From: Acuticoccus mangrovi
Lineage (GTDB): Bacteria > Pseudomonadota > Alphaproteobacteria > Rhizobiales > Amorphaceae
DNA length: 64,000 bases
Direction of reading: 5' to 3'
NCBI RefSeq assembly: GCF_016411865.1
Contig: NZ_JAEKJA010000013.1
Location: 105,435 to 169,434 of the forward strand
Position numbers and translations under genes: made by a program. Within the stretch, counting starts at the first letter, position 1. Every line of letters begins with the position of its first letter. Shown piece after piece: positions 7,915 through 16,471 of the stretch. The notes under the pieces were generated by a model that was given only the letters and a program-made list of their open reading frames with translations, had not been told where the DNA came from and ran no database searches.

Positions 7915-8766
7915 ATGACGACGTTCCGCGCCATCCTTTCCATCATCGCCCTGGCGCTGGTGTCGGTGATCCTGATCCCGCTTCAGTTCATCGCAATGGG
8001 GCTGAAGTGGACGTCGGCGATGCGGCGGCTGCCTCTCCTGTGGCACCGCTGCGCCGTGCGCATCCTCGGCATTCGCGTCCACGTCCACGGCAAGGTGGCC
8101 GACACGCGACCCCTGCTGGTGGTCTCCAACCACGTCTCCTGGCTCGACATCACCGTGCTCGGATCGGTGATGCCGCTCTCCTTCATCTCCAAGGCCGAGG
8201 TCGCGAGCTGGCCGATCTTCGGCCTCTTCGCCAAGCTGCAGCGCTCGGTGTTCGTGGAGCGGGAGAAGCGGGCGAAGACCGGCAGCGTCGCCGAGCAGAT
8301 CGCCGACCGGCTGAAGGCGGGCGACGTCCTGGTGCTGTTCGGCGAGGGGACCTCCTCGAACGGCATCCACGTGCTCCCCTTCCGCACGGCCCTCGTGGGC
8401 GGTGCGGCACGGGCGATCGAGAGCGTCGGCGGCTCGGTGACGGTACAGCCGCTCGCCATCAACTATACTCAGCTCCACGGCCTGCCCATCGGGCGGTTCC
8501 ACAAGCCGCGTGTCGCGTGGTACGGCGACATGGAGATGGCATCCCACCTGTGGTGGGTTCTGAAACACGGAGAGATCGACGTCGACGTCGCGTTCGGCGA
8601 GCCGCTCGCCTTTGGCGAGGGGGCCGACCGCAAGCGCGTTGCGCGCGATGCCGAAACGGCGGTGCGCCGCCTCGTGGGCGAGGCGACCGCAGGCCGCCTG
8701 ACGCGCTCGCCGAAGGGGGCGGGGCCCGCGCAGGAGCGTCACGCGGACGAGACGGAGGCGGCGTAG
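7915..8766 (+). CDS. 1-acyl-glycerol-phosphate acyltransferase-like (PlsC family)
   Basis: A 283-residue membrane-associated acyltransferase. An N-terminal hydrophobic helix (residues about 5-28) precedes the PlsC-type blocks: NHVSWLD (NX4D in place of HX4D by one register, with His inside the motif), FVEREKR, and FGEGTSSNG for phosphate binding. It should acylate lysophosphatidate or a related lyso-lipid at the inner membrane; an ornithine-lipid OlsA-type role is an alternative. It lies between rimI and miaB, as in related genomes. A Fur-family gene that often occupies this gap in Hyphomicrobiales is absent. The last 20 residues are charged and low in complexity. Confidence 0.85.
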   Translation: MTTFRAILSIIALALVSVILIPLQFIAMGLKWTSAMRRLPLLWHRCAVRILGIRVHVHGKVADTRPLLVVSNHVSWLDITVLGSVMPLSFISKAEVASWPIFGLFAKLQRSVFVEREKRAKTGSVAEQIADRLKAGDVLVLFGEGTSSNGIHVLPFRTALVGGAARAIESVGGSVTVQPLAINYTQLHGLPIGRFHKPRVAWYGDMEMASHLWWVLKHGEIDVDVAFGEPLAFGEGADRKRVARDAETAVRRLVGEATAGRLTRSPKGAGPAQERHADETEAA

Positions 8767-8776
8767 AGGGAACGAG

Positions 8777-10150
8777 ATGAACAAGCGCGCCTTCATCAAG
8801 AGCTACGGCTGTCAGATGAACGTCTACGACGCCACGCGCATGGCCGATCAGCTGCGCGCCGAGGGCTACGCGGTGGTGGACGAGGCGGACGGTGCGGACC
8901 TCGTCATCCTCAACACCTGCCATATCCGCGAGAAGGCGGCGGAAAAGGTCTATTCCGAGCTCGGTCGCTGGAAGGGCGCGCGGGGGGCCTCGGGCGCACC
9001 CACGCTCGTCGGCGTCGCCGGCTGCGTCGCCCAGGCGGAGGGGGAGGAGATCATCCGCCGCCAGCCGCGCGTCGACTTCGTGGTGGGGCCGCAGTCCTAC
9101 CACCGCCTGCCGGGGCTGATCCGCGAGGCGGAGGCCGGCGCCAAGCCCGTCGACACCGACTTTCCCGCCGAGGACAAGTTCGATCACCTCGCGCGCCCCA
9201 CCCGGCGGGCGATCACCGCGCGCGGCGTCACCGCCTTCCTCACCGTGCAGGAGGGCTGCGACAAGTTCTGCGCCTTCTGCGTGGTGCCCTATACCCGCGG
9301 AGCGGAGGTGTCGCGGCCCGTCGCGCAGATCCTCGACGAGGCGAAGGCGCTGGTCGATGCCGGGGTGCGCGAGATCACGCTGCTCGGCCAGAACGTCAAC
9401 GCCTATCACGGCGAGGACAAGGGGAGGGCGGCGAGCCTTGCCGACCTCGTCGACCGTCTCGCCACGATCGACGGGCTCGCCCGCATCCGCTTCACCACCA
9501 GCCACCCGAACGACATGGGCGAGGATCTGATCGCCGCCCATCGCGATCAGGAGAAGCTGATGCCTTATCTGCACCTGCCGGTGCAGGCGGGCGCCGACCG
9601 GACGCTGAAGGCGATGAACCGCAAGCACACCGCCGCCGCCTACGTGGAGCTGATCGAGAGGATTCGCGCCGCGCGGCCCGACATCGCCCTCTCGGGTGAC
9701 TTCATCGTGGGCTTTCCCGGCGAGAGCGCGGACGACTTCGAGGCGACGATGGAGATCGTGCGCACCGTCGGCTACGCCTCGGCCTATTCGTTCAAATATT
9801 CGCCGCGCCCCGGCACGCCCGCGGCCGAGCGCACCGACCAGGTGGCGGAAGCCGAGAAGTCGGAGCGGCTGCAGCGGCTGCAGGGCCTCATCGCCGAGCA
9901 GCAGCGTGGCTTCAACCGCGCCTGCGTCGGGCGCACCCTTCCGGTGCTCCTCGAAAAGGCCGGCAAGCGGGAGGGGCAGCTCGTCGGCCGTTCGCCCTAT
10001 CTTCAACCCGTCCACATCCCGGCCGATGCCGGCGTGATCGGAGATATTGTGACCGTCGCAATCACCGCCCAAGAGGGCAACAGCCTGTTCGGCGTTCGGG
10101 CCGACGCGCCGGAGACGGGCGCGCCACCCGCACGGAGTGAGGCCGCTTGA
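8777..10150 (+). CDS. miaB: tRNA-2-methylthio-N6-dimethylallyladenosine synthase MiaB
   Basis: A radical-SAM methylthiotransferase of 457 residues that adds the 2-methylthio group to i6A-37 of tRNA. The UPF0004 domain has its three auxiliary-cluster cysteines (Cys12, Cys48 and Cys83). The radical-SAM motif CDKFCAFC (Cys161, 165 and 168) follows, and a TRAM domain ends the protein. The start sits 10 bases after the acyltransferase gene. The stop overlaps the phoH TTG start. The position next to phoH-ybeY-corC-lnt is the conserved order in Alphaproteobacteria. Fe-S supply from the Nfu encoded upstream is a reasonable link but is inferred. Confidence 0.97.
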   Translation: MNKRAFIKSYGCQMNVYDATRMADQLRAEGYAVVDEADGADLVILNTCHIREKAAEKVYSELGRWKGARGASGAPTLVGVAGCVAQAEGEEIIRRQPRVDFVVGPQSYHRLPGLIREAEAGAKPVDTDFPAEDKFDHLARPTRRAITARGVTAFLTVQEGCDKFCAFCVVPYTRGAEVSRPVAQILDEAKALVDAGVREITLLGQNVNAYHGEDKGRAASLADLVDRLATIDGLARIRFTTSHPNDMGEDLIAAHRDQEKLMPYLHLPVQAGADRTLKAMNRKHTAAAYVELIERIRAARPDIALSGDFIVGFPGESADDFEATMEIVRTVGYASAYSFKYSPRPGTPAAERTDQVAEAEKSERLQRLQGLIAEQQRGFNRACVGRTLPVLLEKAGKREGQLVGRSPYLQPVHIPADAGVIGDIVTVAITAQEGNSLFGVRADAPETGAPPARSEAA

Positions 10151-11160
10151 GCGTCGCGTCGACGGAGAGCGAGACCGTCGCGCTCGCCTTCGACGACAAC
10201 CGCCTCGCGAGCGAGCTGTTCGGCCAGTTCGACCAGCACCTCGCGACGCTCGAGAACAAGCTCGACGTCCATGCCGTGGCCCGCGGCAACGAGGTCGCGA
10301 TAACCGGCTCGGAGGAGGCCTGCGCACAGGCGCGCATCGCCCTCCAGCATCTCTACGGCCGCCTCAAGAAGGGTCACGAGATCCAGAAGGCCGACGTGGA
10401 AGGGGCGGTGCGCCTCGCCCGCGCCCGCGACCGCCAGCTTTCGCTGCCCTCGATCGACCGGCCCCAGTCGGTGGCCCAGATCGCCACCCGCAAGCGCACC
10501 GTGCAGGCCCGCTCGCCCACCCAGAACGGCTACATCCGGGCGATGGAGGCGCACGAGCTGGTGTTCGGCGTGGGTCCGGCGGGCACCGGCAAGACCTTCC
10601 TCGCCGTCGCCTACGCCGCCCAGTGCCTGGAGCGCGGGATGGTGGACCGCATCATCCTGTCGCGGCCGGCGGTGGAGGCGGGCGAACGGCTCGGCTTCCT
10701 GCCGGGCGACATGAAGGAAAAGGTCGACCCCTATCTGCGCCCCCTCTACGACGCTCTCTACGAGATGCTGCCGCCCGACAAGGTGGACCGCTGGCTGCAG
10801 CAAGGGGTGATCGAGGTGGCGCCGCTCGCCTTCATGCGCGGCCGCACCCTCAACAACGCCGTCGCGATCCTCGACGAGGCGCAGAACACCACCCAGATGC
10901 AGATGAAGATGTTTCTGACGCGTCTCGGCGAGGGCTCGCGCATGATCGTGACGGGCGACCCCTCGCAGGTGGATCTGCCGCGCGGTGTGGTCTCGGGGCT
11001 GCGCGAAGCGCTCGGCATTCTCAAAGGTGTGGAGGGCATCTCGCAGATCCGCTTCCGCGGCGAGGACGTGGTGCGGCACGAGCTTGTCGCTCGGATCGTC
11101 GCCGCTTATGATGCGGAAACAAATTCGCAGGATGATGGGGATGACCCCGACGCTCGATGA
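10147..11160 (+). CDS. phoH: PhoH family ATPase (YbeZ-type)
   Basis: A 337-residue cytoplasmic P-loop ATPase. Walker A is [16 protein letters not shown] (about residues 140-155) and Walker B is [13 protein letters not shown]-like N-terminal region precedes them. YbeZ-type PhoH proteins act with YbeY in RNA metabolism, and ybeY is the next gene, overlapping by 20 bases. The start is TTG at the miaB stop (TTGA). The C-terminus is acidic ([14 protein letters not shown]), and this segment is the one shared in another frame with the ybeY start. No phosphate-regulation signal is seen. Confidence 0.95.
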   Translation: MSVASTESETVALAFDDNRLASELFGQFDQHLATLENKLDVHAVARGNEVAITGSEEACAQARIALQHLYGRLKKGHEIQKADVEGAVRLARARDRQLSLPSIDRPQSVAQIATRKRTVQARSPTQNGYIRAMEAHELVFGVGPAGTGKTFLAVAYAAQCLERGMVDRIILSRPAVEAGERLGFLPGDMKEKVDPYLRPLYDALYEMLPPDKVDRWLQQGVIEVAPLAFMRGRTLNNAVAILDEAQNTTQMQMKMFLTRLGEGSRMIVTGDPSQVDLPRGVVSGLREALGILKGVEGISQIRFRGEDVVRHELVARIVAAYDAETNSQDDGDDPDAR

Positions 11161-11650
11161 GGACGTGACGGCGGGGCCGCAGTCGATGCCGGCGTCCGTC
11201 CGCGTCGCTGATCCGCGTTGGAGCGCCGTCGACCCCGTCGCCATCGCCGACCGGGTGCTGACGGCGGTGGCCGGGTCGATCGCCGCGCCGGAGGGTGTCG
11301 CGTCCCTCGATATCCTCTATGCCGACGACGCCGAGGTGACGGCGCTCAACGGCCGCTATCGCCACAAGCCCCGCCCCACCAACGTGCTCGCATTTCCCTC
11401 CGGCGAGCCGTGCGAGGGGGACGAGCCGTGCTTCCTCGGTGGCGTGATTCTGGCATTCGACACCGTGGCGAACGAAGCCGGCGAAAGGGGCATTCCAATT
11501 GCCGACCACGCCACCCATTTGACGTTGCACGGCGTCCTCCATCTGCTCGGCTACGATCACGAGATCGAGACGGACCGGGCGGAGATGGAGCGGACCGAGG
11601 TGAGTATTTTGAAGGGGCTCGGCATTGCCGACCCCTACGAGGGGAGTTGA
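11141..11650 (+). CDS. ybeY: endoribonuclease YbeY (rRNA maturation)
   Basis: A zinc-dependent RNase needed for 16S rRNA 3'-end maturation and 70S quality control. The zinc site HGVLHLLGYDH is complete (His130, His134, His140). The neighbouring RPTNVLAFPSGEP stretch is also characteristic. The ATG at 11141 follows AGGA with an 8-base gap and gives 169 residues, the normal size. Upstream ATGs at 11108, 11132 and 11135 would only add a few residues. The gene begins inside phoH, so the two are translationally coupled. Confidence 0.95.
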   Translation: MTPTLDEDVTAGPQSMPASVRVADPRWSAVDPVAIADRVLTAVAGSIAAPEGVASLDILYADDAEVTALNGRYRHKPRPTNVLAFPSGEPCEGDEPCFLGGVILAFDTVANEAGERGIPIADHATHLTLHGVLHLLGYDHEIETDRAEMERTEVSILKGLGIADPYEGS

Positions 11651-11685
11651 GAGAGCGTCCGTTCTATCGGCGCTGAAAAGGACAG

Positions 11686-12663
11686 ATGGCCGACACAGAT
11701 AGTCCCCGCGCGACTGTGCACAATGGCACGGTCGCCGCACACAAATCCGACGGTGAAGAAGGCTGGTTCGACCGCGTTCTGACCGTTTTCGGCCTTCGGC
11801 CCACCGAAGGTCTGAGAGAAAACCTCGCCCAGGCGCTCGCCGAGGACAATGGAGAGGACACCATCTTCTCCGCGGAGGAGCGCCGCCTCCTCCAGAACAT
11901 CCTCGCCCTGCGCGACGTGCGCATTCTCGACGTGATGATCCCCCGCGCCGACATCGACGCGGTGCCGGAGACGATCACCCTCGGCGATCTGCTGAAGACG
12001 TTCCGCAAGGCCGGCCACTCTCGCCTGCCCGTCTATCGCGAGACGCTCGACGACCCGGTGGGCTTCGTCCACGCCAAGGACGTGATGATCCGCGTCGCCG
12101 AGGAGGCGGCCGCCGAGGACGGGCTGAATTTCGGGGCCGTGGACCTCTCCCGCCCGCTCGCGGACATGAAGATCATCCGCCAGGTGCTCTTCGTGCCACC
12201 CTCGATGGCGGCAATGGACCTGATGGTGCGGATGCAGGCGAACCGCATCCAGCTCGCCCTCGTGGTCGACGAGTATGGCGGGACCGATGGTCTCGTCTCC
12301 TTGGAAGACCTCATCGAGACGGTGGTCGGCGACATCGAGGACGAGTACGACTGGCCCGACGACCCGACCATGACGGCGGGCGACGACGGGGTGTGGTATG
12401 CCGATGCCCGCGTGGCGGTGGACGACTTCGAGACGGAAGCCGGCGTCACCTTCCCCGACGAGGAGCTGCTGGAGGACGTCGACACGCTCGGCGGCATCGT
12501 CTTTGCGATCCTCGGCCGCGTGCCGGTGCGGGGCGAGATCGTCACCTCGCCGGAGCTGCCGGGCTTCGAGTTCGAGGTGCTCGATGCCGATCCGCGCCGC
12601 ATCAAGCGCGTCAAGGTGGTCATCCATCGCGACGACGAGGCGAAGGGCGGCGCGGCCCTCTAG
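11686..12663 (+). CDS. CorC/HlyC-family CBS-domain protein
   Basis: A 325-residue cytoplasmic protein with two CBS domains (about residues 75-200, starting RDVRILDVMIPRADIDAV) and a C-terminal CorC_HlyC transporter-associated domain (from about 235; DDFETEAGVTFPDEELLEDV). It lacks the DUF21 membrane domain and so is the soluble CorC type (YbeX), which has been linked to magnesium/cobalt efflux and ribosome metabolism. The place between ybeY and lnt is the standard operon order. The N-terminal 60 residues are hydrophilic and variable. Thirty bases separate it from the lnt frame. Confidence 0.93.
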   Translation: MADTDSPRATVHNGTVAAHKSDGEEGWFDRVLTVFGLRPTEGLRENLAQALAEDNGEDTIFSAEERRLLQNILALRDVRILDVMIPRADIDAVPETITLGDLLKTFRKAGHSRLPVYRETLDDPVGFVHAKDVMIRVAEEAAAEDGLNFGAVDLSRPLADMKIIRQVLFVPPSMAAMDLMVRMQANRIQLALVVDEYGGTDGLVSLEDLIETVVGDIEDEYDWPDDPTMTAGDDGVWYADARVAVDDFETEAGVTFPDEELLEDVDTLGGIVFAILGRVPVRGEIVTSPELPGFEFEVLDADPRRIKRVKVVIHRDDEAKGGAAL

Positions 12664-12690
12664 CGTCGCACCGCGCCCGCCGCGATCTCC

Positions 12691-12780
12691 CGCATGCGAA
12701 TGAGGTGGCCGACCGTCGCCCGCATGCGCATGAGGGGGCGGGCCGTCGCCCGCATGCTCGTGAGGGGGCGGGCCGTCGCC
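12691..12780 (+). repeat. 3 x 30-bp tandem repeat at the 5' end of lnt
   Basis: Three head-to-tail copies of exactly 30 bases (12691-12720, 12721-12750, 12751-12780). Each begins CGCATG and ends CCGTCGCC. Copies 2 and 3 differ at two positions and copies 1 and 2 at four. Because 30 is a multiple of 3, the array adds ten residues per copy to the lnt product (MRMRWPTVAR, MRMRGRAVAR, MLVRGRAVAR). Each copy carries its own ATG and a purine-rich GAGG stretch, so the array also multiplies possible start codons. Confidence 0.95.
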
Positions 12781-14289
12781 CGCCCGGTGGCCGCGGTGCT
12801 GTCGGGCGCCGTCGTGGCGCTGGCGCTGCCGCCGGTCGATTTCGTGCCGGCGATCCTCGGCTACACGCCGTTCCTCCTGCTTCTCGACGCTGCCGACGGC
12901 GCGCGCCGACCGGTCCTGGCGCGCGCCGTGCTCGGTGCCGCCTTCGGCTTCGGCTATCACCTCGCGGGCCTCTGGTGGGTGGGGGCCGCCTTCCTCGTCG
13001 ACGCCGACACCTTCGGCGCCCTGCTGCCGCTCGCCGTGGTGGGGCTGCCGCTGCTCCTCGCCCCGTTGCACGCCCTCGCGGCGGTGGCGATGGGGCTGGC
13101 GCCGCCGTCGCCGGCCTGGCGCGTGGTGGGCCTCGCTGTCGCCCTCGCCGCCACCGAGTGGCTGCGGGGCGTGGTGCTGACGGGCTTTCCCTGGAATGCG
13201 GCCGGGCTGCAGCTCACCGGCTCGTCGGTGGCGCTGCAAGGGGCGGCCGTCGTGGGGCTCAACGGCCTCTCCTTCGTCGCGGTTCTCCTCGGCGCGTCCC
13301 CCGTGGCGCTGATCGCGCGCGGAAGCCGATGGCTGGCGCTACCCGTGGTCGCCGTGGTGGTGGCGCTCGCCGCCTATGGCAGCGCACGTCTGGCGCGCGC
13401 GCCGTCGATCGACGCAACCCAGCCGCGCGTGCGGGTGGTGCAACCCTCCGTTCCGCAGGCCCACAAGTGGGATCCCGCCGAGAGCGCGGCCATCTGGCGC
13501 CGTCTGCTCGATCTCACCGCCTCGCCGACCGGCGACGGGGCGGCGGTCGACGTCGTGATCTGGCCGGAGACCGCCTTTCCCTTCATCTACCGCACGCCGA
13601 GCGTGGAACAGCTCGACCTCGCGGCGGCGCTCGGCGGCGGCGCGATGCTTCTCGCCGGCGCCGTCGAGCTCGAGGCGACGGCCGACGGACGGCGCGCCAC
13701 CAACAGCCTGATCCTCGTCGGTAGCGACGGCGCACCCCTTGCCCGCTACGATAAGAATCACCTTGTGCCGTTCGGCGAATATCTGCCGCTCAAGGGAGTG
13801 CTGTCGGCGATCGGACTGCGCCAGATCACCGAGGCGGTGGCCGCCTTCGACGCCGGAACGGACCGTCAACCCATTGATATTCCGGGTTTGGCGCCGGCCC
13901 TTCCGCTGATCTGCTACGAGGTGATCTTCCCCCATCCCGAAATCGCCGACGCGCGCTGGATCGTCAACGTGACCAACGATGCCTGGTTCGGCGACACGCC
14001 CGGGCCGCGTCAGCATCTGCGCCACGCGCAGGTGCGCGCGGTGGAGGACGGCCTCCCGGTGGTGCGCGCGGCGAATAACGGGATCTCGGCCGTCATCGAT
14101 CCGGAGGGGCGCTTCGTGGGCCGCCTCGCGCTCGACGCCGTCGGGGTGATCGACACCGGCCTTCCCGCACCCCGGTCAACGCTCTATCGCCGCCTCGGCG
14201 ACGCGCCGCTGTTCGGGCTCATTCTCGTCGCGGCGGGGGCGGGTGCCGCGGCGGCGGCTCGCCGCCGAAGAGGCGCCATGAAAGGTTGA
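12694..14289 (+). CDS. lnt: apolipoprotein N-acyltransferase Lnt
   Basis: An inner-membrane enzyme that adds the third acyl chain to lipoproteins. An N-terminal bundle of about six hydrophobic helices is followed by a periplasmic nitrilase-like domain. The catalytic triad is visible as Glu in WPETAFPF (292), Lys in YDKNHLVPFGEY (354) and Cys in PLICYEVIFP (407), counted from the first ATG. The first 30 residues come from the tandem repeat. If translation instead starts at the ATG at 12754 the triad becomes 272/334/387, much closer to E. coli (267/335/387), so that internal start is quite possible. No convincing Shine-Dalgarno decides between them. Confidence 0.93.
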   Translation: MRMRWPTVARMRMRGRAVARMLVRGRAVARPVAAVLSGAVVALALPPVDFVPAILGYTPFLLLLDAADGARRPVLARAVLGAAFGFGYHLAGLWWVGAAFLVDADTFGALLPLAVVGLPLLLAPLHALAAVAMGLAPPSPAWRVVGLAVALAATEWLRGVVLTGFPWNAAGLQLTGSSVALQGAAVVGLNGLSFVAVLLGASPVALIARGSRWLALPVVAVVVALAAYGSARLARAPSIDATQPRVRVVQPSVPQAHKWDPAESAAIWRRLLDLTASPTGDGAAVDVVIWPETAFPFIYRTPSVEQLDLAAALGGGAMLLAGAVELEATADGRRATNSLILVGSDGAPLARYDKNHLVPFGEYLPLKGVLSAIGLRQITEAVAAFDAGTDRQPIDIPGLAPALPLICYEVIFPHPEIADARWIVNVTNDAWFGDTPGPRQHLRHAQVRAVEDGLPVVRAANNGISAVIDPEGRFVGRLALDAVGVIDTGLPAPRSTLYRRLGDAPLFGLILVAAGAGAAAAARRRRGAMKG

Positions 14290-14292
14290 AGC

Positions 14293-14317
14293 GATCATCA
14301 CGTGGAATGATCCACGT
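14293..14317. promoter_or_regulatory. overlapping inverted repeats between lnt and the XRE gene
   Basis: Two symmetric elements overlap in 25 bases: GATCAT (14293-14298) with ATGATC (14307-14312), 8 bases apart, and ACGTGGA (14300-14306) with TCCACGT (14311-14317), 4 bases apart. The two pairings exclude each other. They could be alternative RNA hairpins after lnt or protein-binding sites ahead of the regulator gene. A weak promoter-like pair (TTGTTC, 18 bases, TATGGC) lies about 35 bases downstream. Confidence 0.45.
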
Positions 14318-14484
14318 CGGGGTTTGCATTTTCACCAAAACACTTTTAACTTGTTCGTGCGCAACTAAATGGGGTATGGCCGGGTTGTCCTCACGCAATC
14401 CGAAAGGAACGGCACCCCAGCCGAAGGTTGAACCCACAGGCTGTGTGTGAACCCAGTAGTTCGCGTTTGAGTGAGGCAAGAGTC

Positions 14485-14934
14485 ATGGAACAGTGTGATA
14501 CGATGGCGCCCCGGAAACAGCCCAACCCGATCGATGTTCATGTGGGCAGCCGCCTGAAGCTGCGGCGCACCATGCTGGGCATGACCCAGGAAAAGCTCGG
14601 CGATCAGCTTGGGGTGACCTTCCAGCAGGTTCAGAAATACGAGAAGGGTGCGAACCGCATCGGCGCGAGCCGGCTGCAGGAGATCTCGCAGATCCTCGAC
14701 GTGCCGGTGGCCTTCTTCTTCGAGGACGCCCGACAGCCGGCCGACGATGGGCTCGCGGGCGTCGCCCGCGCCTCCGGCTTCGCCGAGGATGCCGGTTCCG
14801 CCTTCGCCGTGCCCCGCGCCCCGGCCAACGAGGCGCACGAGCTCGCCCGCGCCTTCAGCCGGATCGACGATGCACGCATCCGCCGGCGGATCATCGACCT
14901 GGTGGAGACCCTCGCCGACGCCCATCGCCACTGA
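14485..14934 (+). CDS. XRE-family helix-turn-helix regulator
   Basis: A 149-residue DNA-binding protein. The HTH_3/Cro-C1 domain occupies about residues 18-75 (VGSRLKLRRTMLGMTQEKLG, then VTFQQVQKYEKGANRIGASR). The C-terminal part is rich in acidic and Arg residues, with a final helix (ARIRRRIIDLVETLAD). The same type of regulator sits between lnt and metK in many Hyphomicrobiales; its targets are unknown to me. The ATG at MEQCDTMAPRK follows GAGG at suitable spacing; the frame is open upstream to 14428. Autoregulation through the symmetric sites upstream is possible but not shown. Confidence 0.9.
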   Translation: MEQCDTMAPRKQPNPIDVHVGSRLKLRRTMLGMTQEKLGDQLGVTFQQVQKYEKGANRIGASRLQEISQILDVPVAFFFEDARQPADDGLAGVARASGFAEDAGSAFAVPRAPANEAHELARAFSRIDDARIRRRIIDLVETLADAHRH

Positions 14935-15301
14935 GACCACCACCGGTCTCGCCGCCAAAAGGCCATCGACGCGGAGTGTCGCCGCGGTCCGTGTCCGTCG
15001 TCCGGCGGGCACCGGTTCAAATGTCACATGCACCCCTTGCGAGGCACGAAGGGCAGGGGAGCGGCCGCTTCGCGGGCACCGCTGCCTGCGGAGCGAGCAC
15101 AGAAAGGCATGCCGATATAAAGATTTTGATATGAGTCGGCGCCAACTTGTTGACCTCCCCCAGCGCTTTTGGTTGAAGAGTGAGCCGTCCGGTCCCTACT
15201 GCGAGGAGCCGGGCGTGTGAGTTAGATCGGGGCTGCGGTCAGCCCCGCAACCACCCATCTGGCGGCGTTGACCGGTCCGCCCTGCCAAGAAAGTTAGCAA
15301 T
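14935..15301 (+). promoter_or_regulatory. long metK leader with hairpins
   Basis: This 367-base gap has no convincing ORF. It holds an AT-rich island near 15115-15132, rare in this window, flanked by GCCGA (15111-15115) and TCGGC (15136-15140). A perfect hairpin, GGGGCTG-CGGT-CAGCCCC, lies at 15229-15246, about 55 bases ahead of the metK start. A SAM-sensing leader would make sense for metK, but I could not match the sequence to SAM-II or SAM/SAH riboswitch consensus by eye. The region is therefore noted as a candidate regulated 5' leader only. Confidence 0.35.
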
Positions 15302-16471
15302 TTGGCCCGGCAATCCTACCTTTTCTCCAGCGAATCCGTTTCCGAAGGTCACCCCGACAAGGTGTGCGATCGCATTTCCGATGCGGTCGTCGATGCGTTC
15401 CTCACCGAGATGCCCGAAGCGCGTGTCGCCTGCGAGACTCTCGCGACCACGAACCGCGTTGTGATCGCCGGCGAGACCCGTGGGCCGGATTCGATCACCC
15501 CGGAGAAAATCGAGGCGATTGCCCGCGATTGCATCCGTGACATCGGCTACGAGCAGGACGGCTTCCACTGGCAGACGGCGGACGTGTCGATCTACCTGCA
15601 CGCCCAGTCCGCCCACATTGCCCAGGGCGTCGACGCCGCCGGCAACAAGGACGAGGGTGCCGGCGACCAGGGCATCATGTTCGGCTATGCCTGCCGCGAG
15701 ACCCCGGTGCTGATGCCCGCGCCGATCCACTACAGCCACGAAATCCTGAAGACGCTCGCGAAGGCCCGCAAGAGCGGCGCTGAACCGACCCTCGGTCCGG
15801 ACGCCAAGAGCCAGGTCACGCTGCGCTACGAGAACCGCATGCCGGTCGCCTGCAGCTCCATCGTGCTGTCGACCCAGCATCTCGACGAGGCGATGACCTC
15901 CGACGACGTGCGCGCGGTAGTGGAGCCCTATATCCGCGAGGTCATGCCGGCGGACTGGATCTCCGAGGACACCGTCTGGTACGTCAACCCCACCGGCAAG
16001 TTCGTGATCGGCGGCCCAGACGGGGACTGCGGCCTCACCGGTCGTAAGATCATCGTCGACACCTACGGCGGTGCGGCGCCCCACGGCGGCGGCGCCTTCT
16101 CCGGCAAGGATCCCACGAAGGTGGACCGCTCGGCGGCCTACGCCGGACGCTACCTCGCCAAGAACGTGGTGGCGGCCGACCTCGCCGAGCGCTGCACCAT
16201 CCAGCTCGCCTACGCCATCGGCGTGTCGCAGCCGCTGTCCGTCTACGTGGACACCCACGGCACCGGCAAGATCGACGACGAGGCCATCGAGACCGCGATC
16301 CGCAAGGCGATGGACTTGTCGCCGCGCGGCATTCGCGAGAAGCTGGAACTCAACAAGCCCATCTACCAGCGTACCGCCGCCTACGGGCACTTCGGCCGCG
16401 AGCCGGACGCCGACGGTGGCTTCTCGTGGGAGAAGACCGATCTCGCCGAGGAACTTTCGCGGCTCGCCTGA
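15302..16471 (+). CDS. metK: S-adenosylmethionine synthase
   Basis: Methionine adenosyltransferase of 389 residues, making SAM from methionine and ATP. Family signatures are complete: [20 protein letters not shown] at the N-terminus (ATP and metal binding), [12 protein letters not shown], and [20 protein letters not shown] in the phosphate-binding loop. The start is TTG (reading [11 protein letters not shown]), which matches the usual MARxxYLF N-terminus, so no upstream start is needed. The product supplies the methyl donor used by the TrmB domain encoded next and SAM for MiaB. The 3' end overlaps the likely start of the downstream fusion gene by 56 bases. Confidence 0.97.
   Translation: MARQSYLFSSESVSEGHPDKVCDRISDAVVDAFLTEMPEARVACETLATTNRVVIAGETRGPDSITPEKIEAIARDCIRDIGYEQDGFHWQTADVSIYLHAQSAHIAQGVDAAGNKDEGAGDQGIMFGYACRETPVLMPAPIHYSHEILKTLAKARKSGAEPTLGPDAKSQVTLRYENRMPVACSSIVLSTQHLDEAMTSDDVRAVVEPYIREVMPADWISEDTVWYVNPTGKFVIGGPDGDCGLTGRKIIVDTYGGAAPHGGGAFSGKDPTKVDRSAAYAGRYLAKNVVAADLAERCTIQLAYAIGVSQPLSVYVDTHGTGKIDDEAIETAIRKAMDLSPRGIREKLELNKPIYQRTAAYGHFGREPDADGGFSWEKTDLAEELSRLA

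Noticed and set aside
15013..15036. tRNA-like T-arm (GGTTCAAAT) in the metK leader.
   Set aside because: The flanking bases do not form the 5-bp T stem, and no acceptor, D or anticodon arm is found.
14935..15301. SAM-II or SAM/SAH riboswitch ahead of metK.
   Set aside because: Position is attractive, but I could not align the consensus cores by eye, so only a candidate leader is reported.
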